Of a DNA stretch of 64,000 bases, positions 45,188 through 53,715 are shown in pieces; the stretch's first letter is position 1; the number at the start of each line of letters is the position of its first letter. A model generated the notes under the pieces. It saw only the letters and a list, made by a program, of their open reading frames with translations, ran no database searches and was not told where the DNA came from. The stretch is from Chromohalobacter israelensis. GTDB taxonomy: Bacteria > Pseudomonadota > Gammaproteobacteria > Pseudomonadales > Halomonadaceae. Both the position numbers and the translations under genes were made by a program. The stretch lies in NCBI GenBank assembly GCA_000761475.1, contig JQNW01000001.1, positions 434,001 through 498,000 on the forward strand, in the 5' to 3' direction.

Positions 45188-45450
45188 CAGTTCATCCACT
45201 TGATGGCATCGGGCTCGCCCGGGTCGTCGCCGCTGCCGCAACTGACGCGATCGAGATGCCCCACGCGCTCGTGTTCGGGCACGCCATGGGCGATTTCGTA
45301 CTTCATCACCGCCTCGAGACACAGCTCTGTCTGTTCCTGGGTGAGACGTCTGCCGTCCGGCCATTTCCGCAACGCGATCGCCTGCTTGAAACTGTCGTAC
45401 ATGGCCGGCGTCATCTGCGCCACCATCTTGTCGAAGGTCATATCACTCAT
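45187..45450 (-). CDS. DUF1315 (YeaC-like) small protein
   Basis: 87 residues (MSDMTFDKMVAQMTPAMYDS) matching YeaC/DUF1315 in length and in the block ALRKWPDGRRLTQEQTELCL. It is cytoplasmic and acidic, with no known activity. Its start overlaps the rhomboid stop as ATGA and its stop touches the DUF2797 start, so all three are co-translated. Confidence 0.88.
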   Translation of the reverse strand: MSDMTFDKMVAQMTPAMYDSFKQAIALRKWPDGRRLTQEQTELCLEAVMKYEIAHGVPEHERVGHLDRVSCGSGDDPGEPDAIKWMN

Positions 45451-46304
45451 GTTCCGTCTCCTTTCGCGGCACGTCCACCGGCCCACCAGCCCCAGGCCAG
45501 CCCCACCAGCAAACCACCGAGATGCGCCTCGTTGGCAACGTTGCCGAACCCGAACAGCCCCGCCATGTCGGTCATGGTGAATACCATCCAGGCCAGCATG
45601 AACACCACCAGCATTTGCGGCACGAAGAATCCACTGGCAGGCGCCCGTCGGGCCATCAGCCAGACATAGCCCAGCAGGGCATAATCGACGCCGGACATGC
45701 CACCGAACAGCACCGTGCCCGTGGCATACTGCGCCAGATTGGAGGCCAGCGCCGCCACGACGACGATCGCCGCAAGCCGCAGCGGCCCTTGCAACGCTTC
45801 GACCTGGCGTCCGAAATACCACAGCCACAGCATGTTGAATACCAGGTGCATCCAGCCGAAATGCATGACGGTCGGCGACAGCAGGCGCCACAGCTGACCG
45901 CTGGCGACCACGTCGCCCAGCGTGCCCACCATCAAGCGTCCCTGCGAAGGCTCCACCGGCACGAAGGTCAGCGCGGCCACCACCCGGTCGCCGAACAGCG
46001 CCATCAAAGCAAACACCGCGAGACACAGCGCGACGCAGGCCGCCGCCAGCGGAGCCTGTGAAAAGGCACTGCCGAACAGGCTTGTCGAGGGACGCTTGGG
46101 GGGTGACGCTGGACGCTCGGACAATGCGCCGCGGTGCCATTGCTCGATCAGGCGCGCGGCGTCGTCACGCTGGCGCGGATCGGCCAGCCACACCACCTGC
46201 ACCGCCTCCTCCTCGGTCACCTGATGACCGATGCGGTGCGCCCACAGCGCGCGGCGCAGTGCGACGATGTCCTGTTGGCGAGGCAGTTCCAGCAACTTGT
46301 ACAT
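45447..46304 (-). CDS. Rhomboid-family intramembrane serine protease
   Basis: 285 residues. Residues 1-80 form a cytoplasmic N-terminal domain like that of GlpG, followed by six hydrophobic segments. The catalytic Ser is in the loop GGMSGVDYALLGY, and the His in NEAHLGGLLVGLAWG; WMHLVFNMLWLW is the conserved oxyanion/HxxxN segment. Start taken at ATG 46304 (MYKLLELPRQQD), with AAGGGA upstream; an in-frame ATG at 46322 lacks a ribosome site. Confidence 0.93.
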   Translation of the reverse strand: MYKLLELPRQQDIVALRRALWAHRIGHQVTEEEAVQVVWLADPRQRDDAARLIEQWHRGALSERPASPPKRPSTSLFGSAFSQAPLAAACVALCLAVFALMALFGDRVVAALTFVPVEPSQGRLMVGTLGDVVASGQLWRLLSPTVMHFGWMHLVFNMLWLWYFGRQVEALQGPLRLAAIVVVAALASNLAQYATGTVLFGGMSGVDYALLGYVWLMARRAPASGFFVPQMLVVFMLAWMVFTMTDMAGLFGFGNVANEAHLGGLLVGLAWGWWAGGRAAKGDGT

Positions 46305-46340
46305 AAAGGGATTCCCTTTCATGACGCATGGCATGCGCCC

Positions 46341-46375
46341 AACAAGAAAAAGTCCGGCGGAGGGGGCCGCCGGAC
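46341..46375 (-). terminator. Terminator after the NAD kinase-phosphatase operon
   Basis: GTCCGGCGG (46352-46360) pairs with CCGCCGGAC (46367-46375), loop AGGGGG, followed on the minus strand by TTTTTCTTG. It lies about 110 bp behind the phosphatase stop and 37 bp before the rhomboid start. Confidence 0.88.
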
Positions 46376-46484
46376 AAGAGCAAGGGATCATTCAAGGGAA
46401 CACCTACTCTGACGACGCCCACCGCAATGAGTTCCCAATGCGGCGAAAATTTTTTCAATCTTTCCGCGATGCCTGCCAGACGCC

Positions 46485-47492
46485 CTACGCCAGCTCGATG
46501 TCGTCCGGGCGGGATCGCGCCGGTTCGTCGCGAGACACTTCGACCCACACGAAGCGGTTGGCATCCAGGCGCCGCTCTCCATCCCAGCGGTAGGCCACCA
46601 GGCGCCCATACTTCACCGCGCTGTAATCGAGACAGGCGATATTCGGTGCCGGCAGCGCCGGGATGCCCTCGCACCAATAATGGCCGATAAACAAGGGCGG
46701 CTCATCCGGGCCATAGTAAGGCAAGCGCCGACGCTCTTCCGCGCGCAGCGGCTGGTTTTCGATGCCGCCGGGCAGGTTGTCGGGCTGGAAGACCACGTCG
46801 CCATAGGTTTGCGGGTCGCGGGCCCAGAAGTGCGCGCGGAACGAACTGCGCGTGAAGCCATCGCCGGAATGGATCTTGAGCCCCGACGGCAACGGCAGAT
46901 GCGGCCCGCGCGTGAGCCGGTCCATGACACGAAACGCGAACGTGCCCGGGCGCGCCGAATCGTAAAAGAACGCCTCGCTCATGCGCCCGTCGGGACATTG
47001 CTCGCGATATGCCGCGATCAACTCGCTGTCCCAGCAGGCGTGGACCACGCGCAGCCCATCGCGCTCGAGGCACAGCGGCATCGCCATGAACCAATCCAGG
47101 TAGGCATCCCACTCCTGGGGATGTTCGCGGAACTGCGCCAGCGTTTCGTTGATGATGCGGTTGTGGCGCGGCGAATGCTCACGCAGCCACTCTCCCGACC
47201 AGCCCGGGGGCGAACGACGACAATAGGCCAAGGCATTGTATTCGTGATTGCCCATCACGATATCCGCCTGCCCCGCTTCTACCATGTTCCAGGCGATGCT
47301 CAGCGCCAGCCGAATGCGTGGGCCGCGATCGATCAGGTCGCCGAGAAAGATCACCCGGCGGCGCGGATGGCGGTACACCCCCGCCTGCCGGCGATAGCCG
47401 AGCTTCTCCAGCAGCACGGCCAGCGATGCGCCACAGCCGTGAACATCGCCGATCAAGTCGTAGCCATCGAGGTCGTGGCGAGGCAATGTCAT
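46485..47492 (-). CDS. Calcineurin-like metallophosphatase
   Basis: 335-residue serine/threonine phosphatase-fold protein. All metal-binding motifs are present: GDVHG at residue 15, GDLIDRG at 51, GNHE at 81, and later H residues in VVHACWDSELI and FIGHYWCEGI. This resembles bacterial ApaH/PrpE-like diadenosine or protein phosphatases but with an extra about 100-residue C-terminal part. It starts 1 bp after the NAD kinase stop, so the two are one operon. The natural substrate is unknown; a nucleotide substrate would fit its partner. Confidence 0.88.
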   Translation of the reverse strand: MTLPRHDLDGYDLIGDVHGCGASLAVLLEKLGYRRQAGVYRHPRRRVIFLGDLIDRGPRIRLALSIAWNMVEAGQADIVMGNHEYNALAYCRRSPPGWSGEWLREHSPRHNRIINETLAQFREHPQEWDAYLDWFMAMPLCLERDGLRVVHACWDSELIAAYREQCPDGRMSEAFFYDSARPGTFAFRVMDRLTRGPHLPLPSGLKIHSGDGFTRSSFRAHFWARDPQTYGDVVFQPDNLPGGIENQPLRAEERRRLPYYGPDEPPLFIGHYWCEGIPALPAPNIACLDYSAVKYGRLVAYRWDGERRLDANRFVWVEVSRDEPARSRPDDIELA

Positions 47493-47493
47493 G

Positions 47494-48375
47494 TCACTCT
47501 CCCAACCGGCTGCTCCAGCCGAGCTTGGTGCGACAGGTCTCGAAGTAATTGTGTCCGCGTGGGTGAATCAGGGTCAGGCGTTCGCGCTTGCGACGCACGA
47601 CCATGATGTCGCCGGGTTTGGACACCACCTGGGTCTGGCCATCGCAACTGACGTGGGGATACGCCTGATTGGTCTCGCCGATGTGAATCGTGACCTCGCT
47701 GGCGGCATCGACGACGATCGGCCGGCTGGAGAGAGTATGAGGGAACATCGGCACCAGAGTGATGGCCTCGAGGCGCGGGTGCACGATGGGTCCGCCCCCC
47801 GACAAGGCATAGGCGGTGGAGCCGGTTGGCGTGGCGATGATCAACCCATCGCTGCGCTGGCTATAGACGAACTGCCCATCGATGAACAGTTCGAACTCGA
47901 TCATGCGCGCCGCCTTGCCGGGGTGGATGACCACGTCGTTGAGCCCCGAGGCTGTGCCCACCTGCTTGCCGGCGCGAAAGACTTCCGCTTCGAGCAGAAA
48001 GCGCTGCTCGCTCTCGAAATGGCCGTCGAGCACCTCGCCGATCCGCTCCTCGACGTCGTCCGGAGAAATATCGGTGAGAAACCCCAGGCGCCCGCGATTG
48101 ACCCCCAGCACCGGCGTCTGGGTCTGGCACAGCACGCGTGCCGCGCTGAGCAGGCTGCCGTCGCCCCCCACCACGATCACCAGGTCGCAAAGCTCACCCA
48201 GGCGACTGCGGCTCGCCTCGGGGTAGCCGTGGTTGAGCAGCACCGTGGCGGTGCGTTCGTCGACGATCACATCGAGCTCACGGGTGCCGAGGAAGCGCAG
48301 CAACCGCTTGAGCGTCTCCACTGCATTGGGGCTGCCCAATCGCCCGATCAGGCCAATGGTCTTGAATGGCTGCAT
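47494..48375 (-). CDS. nadK: NAD kinase
   Basis: Phosphorylates NAD to NADP. 293 residues (E. coli 292). The GGDGS motif near residue 71, the NE/ND motif LNDVVIHPG and the ATP/NAD-site SDGLIIATPTGSTAYALSGGG are all intact. It heads a two-gene operon with a metallophosphatase. Confidence 0.97.
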   Translation of the reverse strand: MQPFKTIGLIGRLGSPNAVETLKRLLRFLGTRELDVIVDERTATVLLNHGYPEASRSRLGELCDLVIVVGGDGSLLSAARVLCQTQTPVLGVNRGRLGFLTDISPDDVEERIGEVLDGHFESEQRFLLEAEVFRAGKQVGTASGLNDVVIHPGKAARMIEFELFIDGQFVYSQRSDGLIIATPTGSTAYALSGGGPIVHPRLEAITLVPMFPHTLSSRPIVVDAASEVTIHIGETNQAYPHVSCDGQTQVVSKPGDIMVVRRKRERLTLIHPRGHNYFETCRTKLGWSSRLGE

Positions 48376-48480
48376 GAAAACGTCTCGTTGCCGGCATCGC
48401 GGCCCGTCATTATGCGGACTGGCGCTCGGGGGAGCAAACCGCGAGCACCCGCGACGCCGCCGGCCGGCGGCATGCGACGC

Positions 48481-48774
48481 TCAGGATCGGGGATCGTTGT
48501 ACTGATCCGAGTCGGCACTCTGCACCGGGTGCAGCTCCCACCAATAGAGGTAAACGGCGACAGGTGATGCGAAAACGGTGTTCAAGATCATGAAGGCCAC
48601 CAGCGCGGCCCATCCTTGTCCATCGACACCCCCGTAATAGAGCATCATGAACAGGATCCCGGCGACTCCCACGATGAGATTGATGATGACGATGGCGGCG
48701 AAGAACTTGATCAGGCCACGCCGTCTCCGACGGCGTTTCGCCGCGTCCGAACTGGCCACTTCCGATGACGTCAT
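48481..48774 (-). CDS. Small membrane protein, unknown
   Basis: 97 residues from ATG 48774 (GGGAGA ribosome site at 6 nt; the open frame extends further upstream without support). A very basic patch (AAKRRRRRRGLIK) is followed by two hydrophobic segments (FFAAIVIINLIVGVAGILFM and WAALVAFMILNTVFASPVAV), ending in a short acidic tail. I do not recognise the family. It lies upstream of nadK with a 105-bp gap. Confidence 0.7.
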   Translation of the reverse strand: MTSSEVASSDAAKRRRRRRGLIKFFAAIVIINLIVGVAGILFMMLYYGGVDGQGWAALVAFMILNTVFASPVAVYLYWWELHPVQSADSDQYNDPRS

Positions 48775-48961
48775 GAAGCGTCTCCCGTGAAAACGCGCTG
48801 GCAAGATAGGGCATGGCACCCCGACATCTCGACGGCTGCATGCACATGAGTATATTGTCCCTGGACGTGTTTTCGGCACAACCCCGCCCCCAGCGACGCT
48901 TTGACGCAGTGCCCGGGCGGACCGCGCTCACTTGCGAAGGCGTGACGCACATGGCACGCGA

Positions 48962-49975
48962 ATGACACATTCCCGATGCGCCGACGGCGATACGACAGAC
49001 AGATACGAGTGGGATTCACTCACCCATCCCTGGGTGCGCGATCTCGCCTGGCTGCTGCATGCCCCCGATCTCGTCGCCACTGCCTATGCCGGGCGACCGA
49101 CACTCGCGGAACTCGGGCTAGAGAATAGCCCCTGCCGTCAGGCATGGTTGCGTGAGCTGGACATGGCACCAGAGAGGCTCGAGCCCTATCTGGGCGAATG
49201 CCCTCGCCGCCTGGGGCTTTACCACGAGCGTCTCTGGCACGCGCTGCTCGATCTCGCGCCGGCCACCCGGTTGCTCGCCACCAACCTGGTGCTCCACGCC
49301 CATGGCCGAACCCTCGGCGAACTCGACCTCCTTTACGTCGATGCCCAGGGGAGACCGGTCCACCTCGAACTCGCCATCAAGTATTACCTGGGGTTGCGCG
49401 ACGGCCCTGGCGACGCCCGCGACCCCGCACGCTGGATCGGCACCGGCTGTGCCGACTCGCTGGCGCGCAAGCTGCATCATACCTTGCGGCATCAGCTACC
49501 GCTGGCACATCATCCCGCTTCGCTCGCGGCCTTGAAGGCGAATGGCATCGACCCGACATCTCTGGAACAGCGCATCGCCATGCCCGGCGTGCTGTTCTGG
49601 CCCTGGCCGCATTCGCTGCCGGCGCCTCGCCCCTCGCGACGGACCGCCCTGCAGGGGGGCTGGCTGCCATGGCGAGACTGGCCGGCATTGCATGGCGCCC
49701 TTCCCGACGACAGCCTGGGCGTCACGCTCCACAAGCCACATTGGCTCGCGCCGCCACGCGACGAACGGTATCGCCCATTGCCGGTGCTGGAGGCCGAATT
49801 GAGGGAGCATTTCGTCGTCGCGCCGACGCCTCGGCAATGCCATCTGACGACGCCCGACGGCACGCAGTGGCGTGTATTCGTCGTCCCCGACGACTGGCCA
49901 CGCAGCCTGCCCTTGCCCCCCACCACGCAGAGGAGACGTTCGCATGCTGAGAATTGGGGAATTGGCCAAGCGTAG
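48962..49975 (+). CDS. DUF1853 family protein, PD-(D/E)XK-like
   Basis: 337 residues. Start taken at ATG 48962 (MTHSRCADGD); a TTG at 48932 is in frame but less likely. The family core is LGELDLLYVDAQGRPVHLELAIKYYLG, which has the D...E-x-K arrangement of PD-(D/E)XK nuclease folds. Other blocks are HPWVRDLAWLLHAPDLV and WPWPHSLPAP. No experimentally assigned function is known to me. Its 3' end overlaps the zntR start by 32 bp. Confidence 0.85.
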   Translation: MTHSRCADGDTTDRYEWDSLTHPWVRDLAWLLHAPDLVATAYAGRPTLAELGLENSPCRQAWLRELDMAPERLEPYLGECPRRLGLYHERLWHALLDLAPATRLLATNLVLHAHGRTLGELDLLYVDAQGRPVHLELAIKYYLGLRDGPGDARDPARWIGTGCADSLARKLHHTLRHQLPLAHHPASLAALKANGIDPTSLEQRIAMPGVLFWPWPHSLPAPRPSRRTALQGGWLPWRDWPALHGALPDDSLGVTLHKPHWLAPPRDERYRPLPVLEAELREHFVVAPTPRQCHLTTPDGTQWRVFVVPDDWPRSLPLPPTTQRRRSHAENWGIGQA

Positions 49976-50384
49976 CGGCGTCAGCGTCGATACGCTGCGC
50001 TACTACGAAAAGGAAGGGCTGCTGCCGGACGCCCGCCGCGGCGATAATGGCTACCGGTACTATGCCGAGGACAACCTCGAACGTCTGCATTTCATCCTGC
50101 GTGCCAAGCGTCTGGGCTTCACTCTCGCCGATATCCGCGAACTGCTTTCCTTGCAGGTCGAAGCCGATGCCCACACTTGCGAAGAGGTCAAGCGCGTCGC
50201 CGAGGACAAGCTCGCCGCCATCGACGCACGCCTGGAGGAGTTGCACCACATGCGCCAGGCACTGGCGCACTTGACCGATGCCTGCTGTGGCGGCCCGCAT
50301 GCCGCCACGCAATGTACCATCCTCACGGCGTTCGCCAACGGTGACGCCTCACCCGAGCCACACCAGCATCGGCATGCCGACTGA
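49944..50384 (+). CDS. zntR: Zinc-responsive MerR-family regulator
   Basis: 146 residues, start ATG 49944 with GAGGAG upstream, inside the end of the DUF1853 gene. The N-terminal MerR helix-turn-helix reads MLRIGELAKRSGVSVDTLRYYE. The ZntR-type metal ligands are present: Cys in DAHTCEEVKRV, then ACCGGPHAATQC near residue 114, matching the Cys-Cys-His-Cys pattern that binds two Zn2+ in E. coli ZntR. The C-terminus is rich in His (EPHQHRHAD). The usual target zntA is not in the window. Confidence 0.9.
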   Translation: MLRIGELAKRSGVSVDTLRYYEKEGLLPDARRGDNGYRYYAEDNLERLHFILRAKRLGFTLADIRELLSLQVEADAHTCEEVKRVAEDKLAAIDARLEELHHMRQALAHLTDACCGGPHAATQCTILTAFANGDASPEPHQHRHAD

Positions 50385-50503
50385 TCGGTCCGCCTCAGGC
50401 GACCGCCGAGCCGCCGGGCGCATCGGCCAGCGTCAAGGACGCGAAGCTGTAAAACACAAAACGTCATGCCCGGTTTAGGGGTACGCCCCGTGAGTCCGAG
50501 CCC

Positions 50504-51379
50504 TCAGGCAGCGTGCGCCTGAGGCATCCGCCGCCGACGCCACCAGCCGTTGAGCATGAGTGCCGCCACCAGGATCGCCCCGCCCACGATCAGGCGAGGC
50601 ACATCGGCATCGCGGTTCCAGATCAGCAGGTTGACCGCCAACCCCGCCGGCACGAGGGCATTGTTCATGACCGCGAGGGTCCCGGCATCGACCCGGCAGG
50701 CGCCCTTGTTCCACAGGAAGTACCCCAGACCGGAGGCGACGATGCCCAGCCACGCCAGCACGCTCCACTGCAGCGCGCTCGTCGGCATGGCCGTGGCGTC
50801 GCCGAACAGCCAGAATGCCGGTAGCGCCACGCACAGCGCGCCCAGATAAAACCATCCAAAGACATGACGGTGCGCCACCTCGCGGGGCAAACGAGGGGCC
50901 AGATGACGATACGCGACCTGCCCCACCGCGAAGCACAGGTTCGAACTCTGCACGACCAGGAACCCGAGCCAATACGCCTGGCTGACATCGGCATAGCGGA
51001 TCACCGCCGCACCGCATACGGCAAGGGCGGCGGTGAGCAGATAGAATGGGGTGAAACGCCCCTTGAGAAGGTCGTCGAGCAAGGTAATGTAGAGGGGGGT
51101 GAAGATCGTGAAGAGCAGAACTTCCGGCACGCTCAGCAACAAGAACGACTGGTAGAAACCGATGTACATCAGGCCGAGTTGTACGGCCCCGATTGCCATC
51201 AGGCCCAGCACCAGGCCGACCGACAAGCGACGCGGGCGCAACCAGAACAGGAAGATGGCGGCAGCCAGGGCGATCCGCGTGAGCACCGCGAAGTAGCTAT
51301 CGACCTGCCCGGAAAGGTATGCGCCGATAAGACTGAAGGAAAAGGCCCACAGGGCCGTGACACCAACCAGATACCCCAT
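50504..51379 (-). CDS. DMT-superfamily (EamA) exporter
   Basis: 291-residue, 10-segment permease with two EamA repeats (about 5-135 and 150-285), resembling E. coli carboxylate/amino acid/amine exporters. Start ATG 51379 (MGYLVGVTALWAFSFSLIGAY). Conserved family residues include FTIFTPLYITLLDDLL and GYFLWNKGACRVDAGTLAVM. The stop lies within a hairpin (CCTCAGGC...GCCTGAGG, 50502-50524) that could act as the terminator. The 118-bp gap to zntR shows nothing else. Substrate unknown. Confidence 0.9.
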   Translation of the reverse strand: MGYLVGVTALWAFSFSLIGAYLSGQVDSYFAVLTRIALAAAIFLFWLRPRRLSVGLVLGLMAIGAVQLGLMYIGFYQSFLLLSVPEVLLFTIFTPLYITLLDDLLKGRFTPFYLLTAALAVCGAAVIRYADVSQAYWLGFLVVQSSNLCFAVGQVAYRHLAPRLPREVAHRHVFGWFYLGALCVALPAFWLFGDATAMPTSALQWSVLAWLGIVASGLGYFLWNKGACRVDAGTLAVMNNALVPAGLAVNLLIWNRDADVPRLIVGGAILVAALMLNGWWRRRRMPQAHAA

Positions 51380-51406
51380 TATGGTAAACTCCGGGAAAGC
51401 AAAAAG

Positions 51407-51871
51407 TTGACTGCCATTATACGCCTGACACAGCGCTTGCCCAGCATTCGTCATCTCACCTTCACATCACGCTCCGGCACCGCTTCCGGTGTCGCCTGGT
51501 CCGGCCAAGGTCATGGCCAGGTCGAGGTAGACTCCCTCGCCAATGCCATCCGCTTCATCGAGCGCGGCCACTTCCTGCCGCGGGGACAATCGCGCGAGGT
51601 AGCGTTCCGCAATGTCTATCGCTGGGAGCTGCAGCCCGACAGGCTCACGCTGTACCACGAACGCCGTGGTCCCGAAAATGCGGTCCGTCTATTCGACCTC
51701 GTCGCCGACTCGGCGACGACACTGGTCAGTGACTCGCCCCACCTGTGTGGTGCGGACACCTACCAGGGCCGCCTAAGCCTGGAGGAGCACGGTTTCCGGC
51801 TCGAGTGGCGTATCGAGGGGCCGCGCAAGGATGAACGACTCGTCTACCATTACCGGCAAGCGAGTGCATGA
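51407..51871 (+). CDS. DUF6314 family protein
   Basis: About 150 residues. Recognised from the blocks GQGHGQVEVDSLANAIRFIERG, RNVYRWELQPDRLTLYHERRG, LFDLVAD, PHLCGADTYQGRLSLEEHGF and WRIEGPRKDERL, a lipocalin-like beta protein with unknown function. The start is uncertain. No ATG is near the family N-terminus; in-frame TTG codons at 51407 and 51437 are candidates, and 51407 is given here. That places the gene's beginning on top of the divergent exporter promoter. It may be co-expressed with the downstream lipoprotein, 106 bp away. Confidence 0.75.
   Translation: MTAIIRLTQRLPSIRHLTFTSRSGTASGVAWSGQGHGQVEVDSLANAIRFIERGHFLPRGQSREVAFRNVYRWELQPDRLTLYHERRGPENAVRLFDLVADSATTLVSDSPHLCGADTYQGRLSLEEHGFRLEWRIEGPRKDERLVYHYRQASA
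51416..51421 (-). promoter_or_regulatory. Consensus -10 box of the DMT exporter
   Basis: TATAAT on the minus strand, within GCGTATAATGGCAG, 37 bp upstream of the ATG. The -35 region is poor (near CTGGGC), so an activator may be needed. The element lies within the start region of the divergently transcribed DUF6314 gene. Confidence 0.65.
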
Positions 51872-51977
51872 CGTACAAGGCACCTTTGCCATGTCGACTG
51901 GTCGAAGTGACATTGGCACGCTAGAATGGTTTGAGAACACTGTTTCCAAACAGCCACCACCCGCAACGGAGGTTGTC

Positions 51978-52445
51978 ATGAAAGCTTTACTTCCCCTGGT
52001 CATGATCGGAGCCCTGGGCATTGCCGGTTGCGCCAACACCTCGCCCTATTCCGGCGATGTCTACCGCAGCGGACAGGCCGAAACGGCTCAGTCCGTGACA
52101 TACGGGACCATTACCTCGGTTCGTCAGGTACAGATCCAGGCCGGTGAACAGAATGAAAGCATTCTGGGTGGCCTGGGCGGCGCCGTGCTCGGTGGCCTGC
52201 TCGGCAACCAGGTCGGGGGTGGCTCGGGGCGCACCATCGCTACCGCCGCCGGGGCCATCGGGGGCAGCGTCGCCGGCAGCAAGGTCGAGAATGCCGCCAA
52301 CCGCACGAACGCCTGGGAGATAGAAATCCGGCGTGACAGCGGCGACTCCATCGTGGTGGTCCAGAAAGCCGATCGCGACTGGCAGGTCGGCCAGCGCGTT
52401 CGCATGGTCGGCAGTGGTGCCAATCTCAGCGTCGCGCCTTACTGA
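51978..52445 (+). CDS. Glycine-zipper outer-membrane lipoprotein, SlyB/Rick_17kDa family
   Basis: 155 residues. A lipoprotein signal peptide (MKALLPLVMIGALGIAGC) ends at Cys18 with lipobox GIAGC. The centre (about 62-100) is a glycine zipper (GGLGGAVLGGLLGNQVGGGSG...) that packs into the membrane, followed by a beta-rich C-terminal half (AWEIEIRRDSGDSIVVVQ). Homologues such as SlyB maintain the outer membrane. CGGAGG ribosome site at 9 nt. A strong terminator follows. Confidence 0.92.
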   Translation: MKALLPLVMIGALGIAGCANTSPYSGDVYRSGQAETAQSVTYGTITSVRQVQIQAGEQNESILGGLGGAVLGGLLGNQVGGGSGRTIATAAGAIGGSVAGSKVENAANRTNAWEIEIRRDSGDSIVVVQKADRDWQVGQRVRMVGSGANLSVAPY

Positions 52446-52475
52446 GGCGACATGCCAACCTGAGGCGACAGGCAA

Positions 52476-52508
52476 GCCCGTGTCTCGCTGACGAGGCGCG
52501 GGCGTTTT
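52476..52508 (+). terminator. Terminator after the glycine-zipper lipoprotein
   Basis: 12-bp stem GCCCGTGTCTCG / CGAGGCGCGGGC (two G.U pairs), loop CTGA, then GTTTTCTCC, 30 bp after the stop. Confidence 0.88.
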
Positions 52509-52543
52509 CTCCTGCCAGCAAGTTTCCCTATCCGCATCTGCTT

Positions 52544-52561
52544 ACATACGCTATCGTATGT
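52544..52561. promoter_or_regulatory. Palindrome upstream of lpxR
   Basis: ACATACG-CTAT-CGTATGT: perfect 7-bp arms with a 4-bp centre, 33 bp upstream of the lpxR start, just where an operator or a start-proximal hairpin would act. Confidence 0.5.
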
Positions 52562-52593
52562 GACGTGATACGCCATGGATAAGGAACTGTCTC

Positions 52594-53595
52594 ATGAATC
52601 GACTCATGACCTCAGGACGCGCGCTCGGCTGCCTCGCTCCCGCCTTTGCCATGACGGCATTCGCCGGGCCCGCCTTGGCAGACGGCTTGCTGACGATCAA
52701 AAGCGAGAACGATATTTTCGCTAGCGGCGAAGACGGCCATTATACCAACGGACTGGAAATCGACTGGTCGTTCACTCCCGCTGCACGCCATTGGACACGC
52801 GACCTGGCCGAGATCGTGCCGGGGTGGTCGGGTGCCAGCCTCGATAGCGTTGCCTATCGCGGCGGCCAGCAGATCTACACGCCCAAGGATATCGAGCGCT
52901 CGGACCTGGTCGAAAACGATCGCCCGTATGCCGGGTTGCTCTACGCCGGCATCTCGCTGTTCGACGATCGACAGCACACCGGCTGGCGCCAGGCGGACGA
53001 CCTGCATCTCGATATCGGCATCGTCGGCCCCGCCTCGGGCGGCAAGGCGATACAGAAAAACTTCCACCATCTCATCGGTAGCGACGAGCCCGAGGGCTGG
53101 ACGCATCAGCTTCATAACGAGCCGATCGTCAACCTCACCTACAAGCGCAGCTGGTGGTTGCAACGCTCGCTTGGCGCCCTCGATGTGGAATACGGGCCCA
53201 ACGCGGGATTCGCGCTGGGCAACCTGTATACCTATGCCGCCAGCGGCGTCGGCCTGCGCATCGGTGACAACCTGCAACGCAGCGCCGGCATGCCCGCGGT
53301 GGCACCCGCGCAGAGTGGACGAAGCCATTTCGACCCCGGCCAGGGCTTCGGCTGGTACGCATTCGCCAGCCTGGAAGGCCGTTTCATGGCCCACAACCTG
53401 CTGCTGGACGGCAACACCTTCGAGGACAGCCATTCGGTGGACCGGCGGCAGTGGGTCGGAGACGCGCTTACCGGTGTCGCCCTGACGTGGGATCGCTGGC
53501 AACTCACCTATACCAGTGTATGGCGTACGCACGAGTTCGAAGCCCAGGAAGAGCACGATCAGTTCGGCTCGGTAACGCTGGCATTCTGGCTCTGA
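52594..53595 (+). CDS. lpxR: Lipid A deacylase, LpxR family (DUF2219)
   Basis: 333-residue outer-membrane beta-barrel enzyme predicted to remove the 3'-acyloxyacyl chain of lipid A. A signal peptide ends near PALA (residue 29). The mature N-terminus reads LLTIKSENDIFASGEDGHYTNG, containing the Asn-Asp pair (38-39) shown in Salmonella LpxR to be catalytic and the YTNG motif. The helix with the conserved His is in GGKAIQKNFHHLIGSDEPEGW. The barrel ends in FGSVTLAFWL with a terminal hydrophobic residue, as outer-membrane proteins do. AAGGAA precedes the start. It is monocistronic, with the intron 48 bp beyond its stop. Confidence 0.9.
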   Translation: MNRLMTSGRALGCLAPAFAMTAFAGPALADGLLTIKSENDIFASGEDGHYTNGLEIDWSFTPAARHWTRDLAEIVPGWSGASLDSVAYRGGQQIYTPKDIERSDLVENDRPYAGLLYAGISLFDDRQHTGWRQADDLHLDIGIVGPASGGKAIQKNFHHLIGSDEPEGWTHQLHNEPIVNLTYKRSWWLQRSLGALDVEYGPNAGFALGNLYTYAASGVGLRIGDNLQRSAGMPAVAPAQSGRSHFDPGQGFGWYAFASLEGRFMAHNLLLDGNTFEDSHSVDRRQWVGDALTGVALTWDRWQLTYTSVWRTHEFEAQEEHDQFGSVTLAFWL

Positions 53596-53680
53596 AAGAC
53601 TCAGGCTCTAACGACGCTGTCTCCGAAACGGCGCAGCGCCGCATCGAGTAGGAGGGGGAGTCGCCTCCCCCGTCCTCTCA

Positions 53681-53715
53681 CACCACCGTACGTACCGTTC
53701 GGTATACGGCGGTTC
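53681..53715 (-). ncRNA. Group II intron domain V
   Basis: The minus-strand hairpin begins GAACCGCCGTATACCG and ends GGTACGTACGGTGGTG, the group IIC domain V as I recall it from the Oceanobacillus intron. The stop codon of the reverse transcriptase overlaps its first bases. The domain VI stem follows (GACGGGGGAG...CTCCCCC) before the intron end. Confidence 0.88.
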
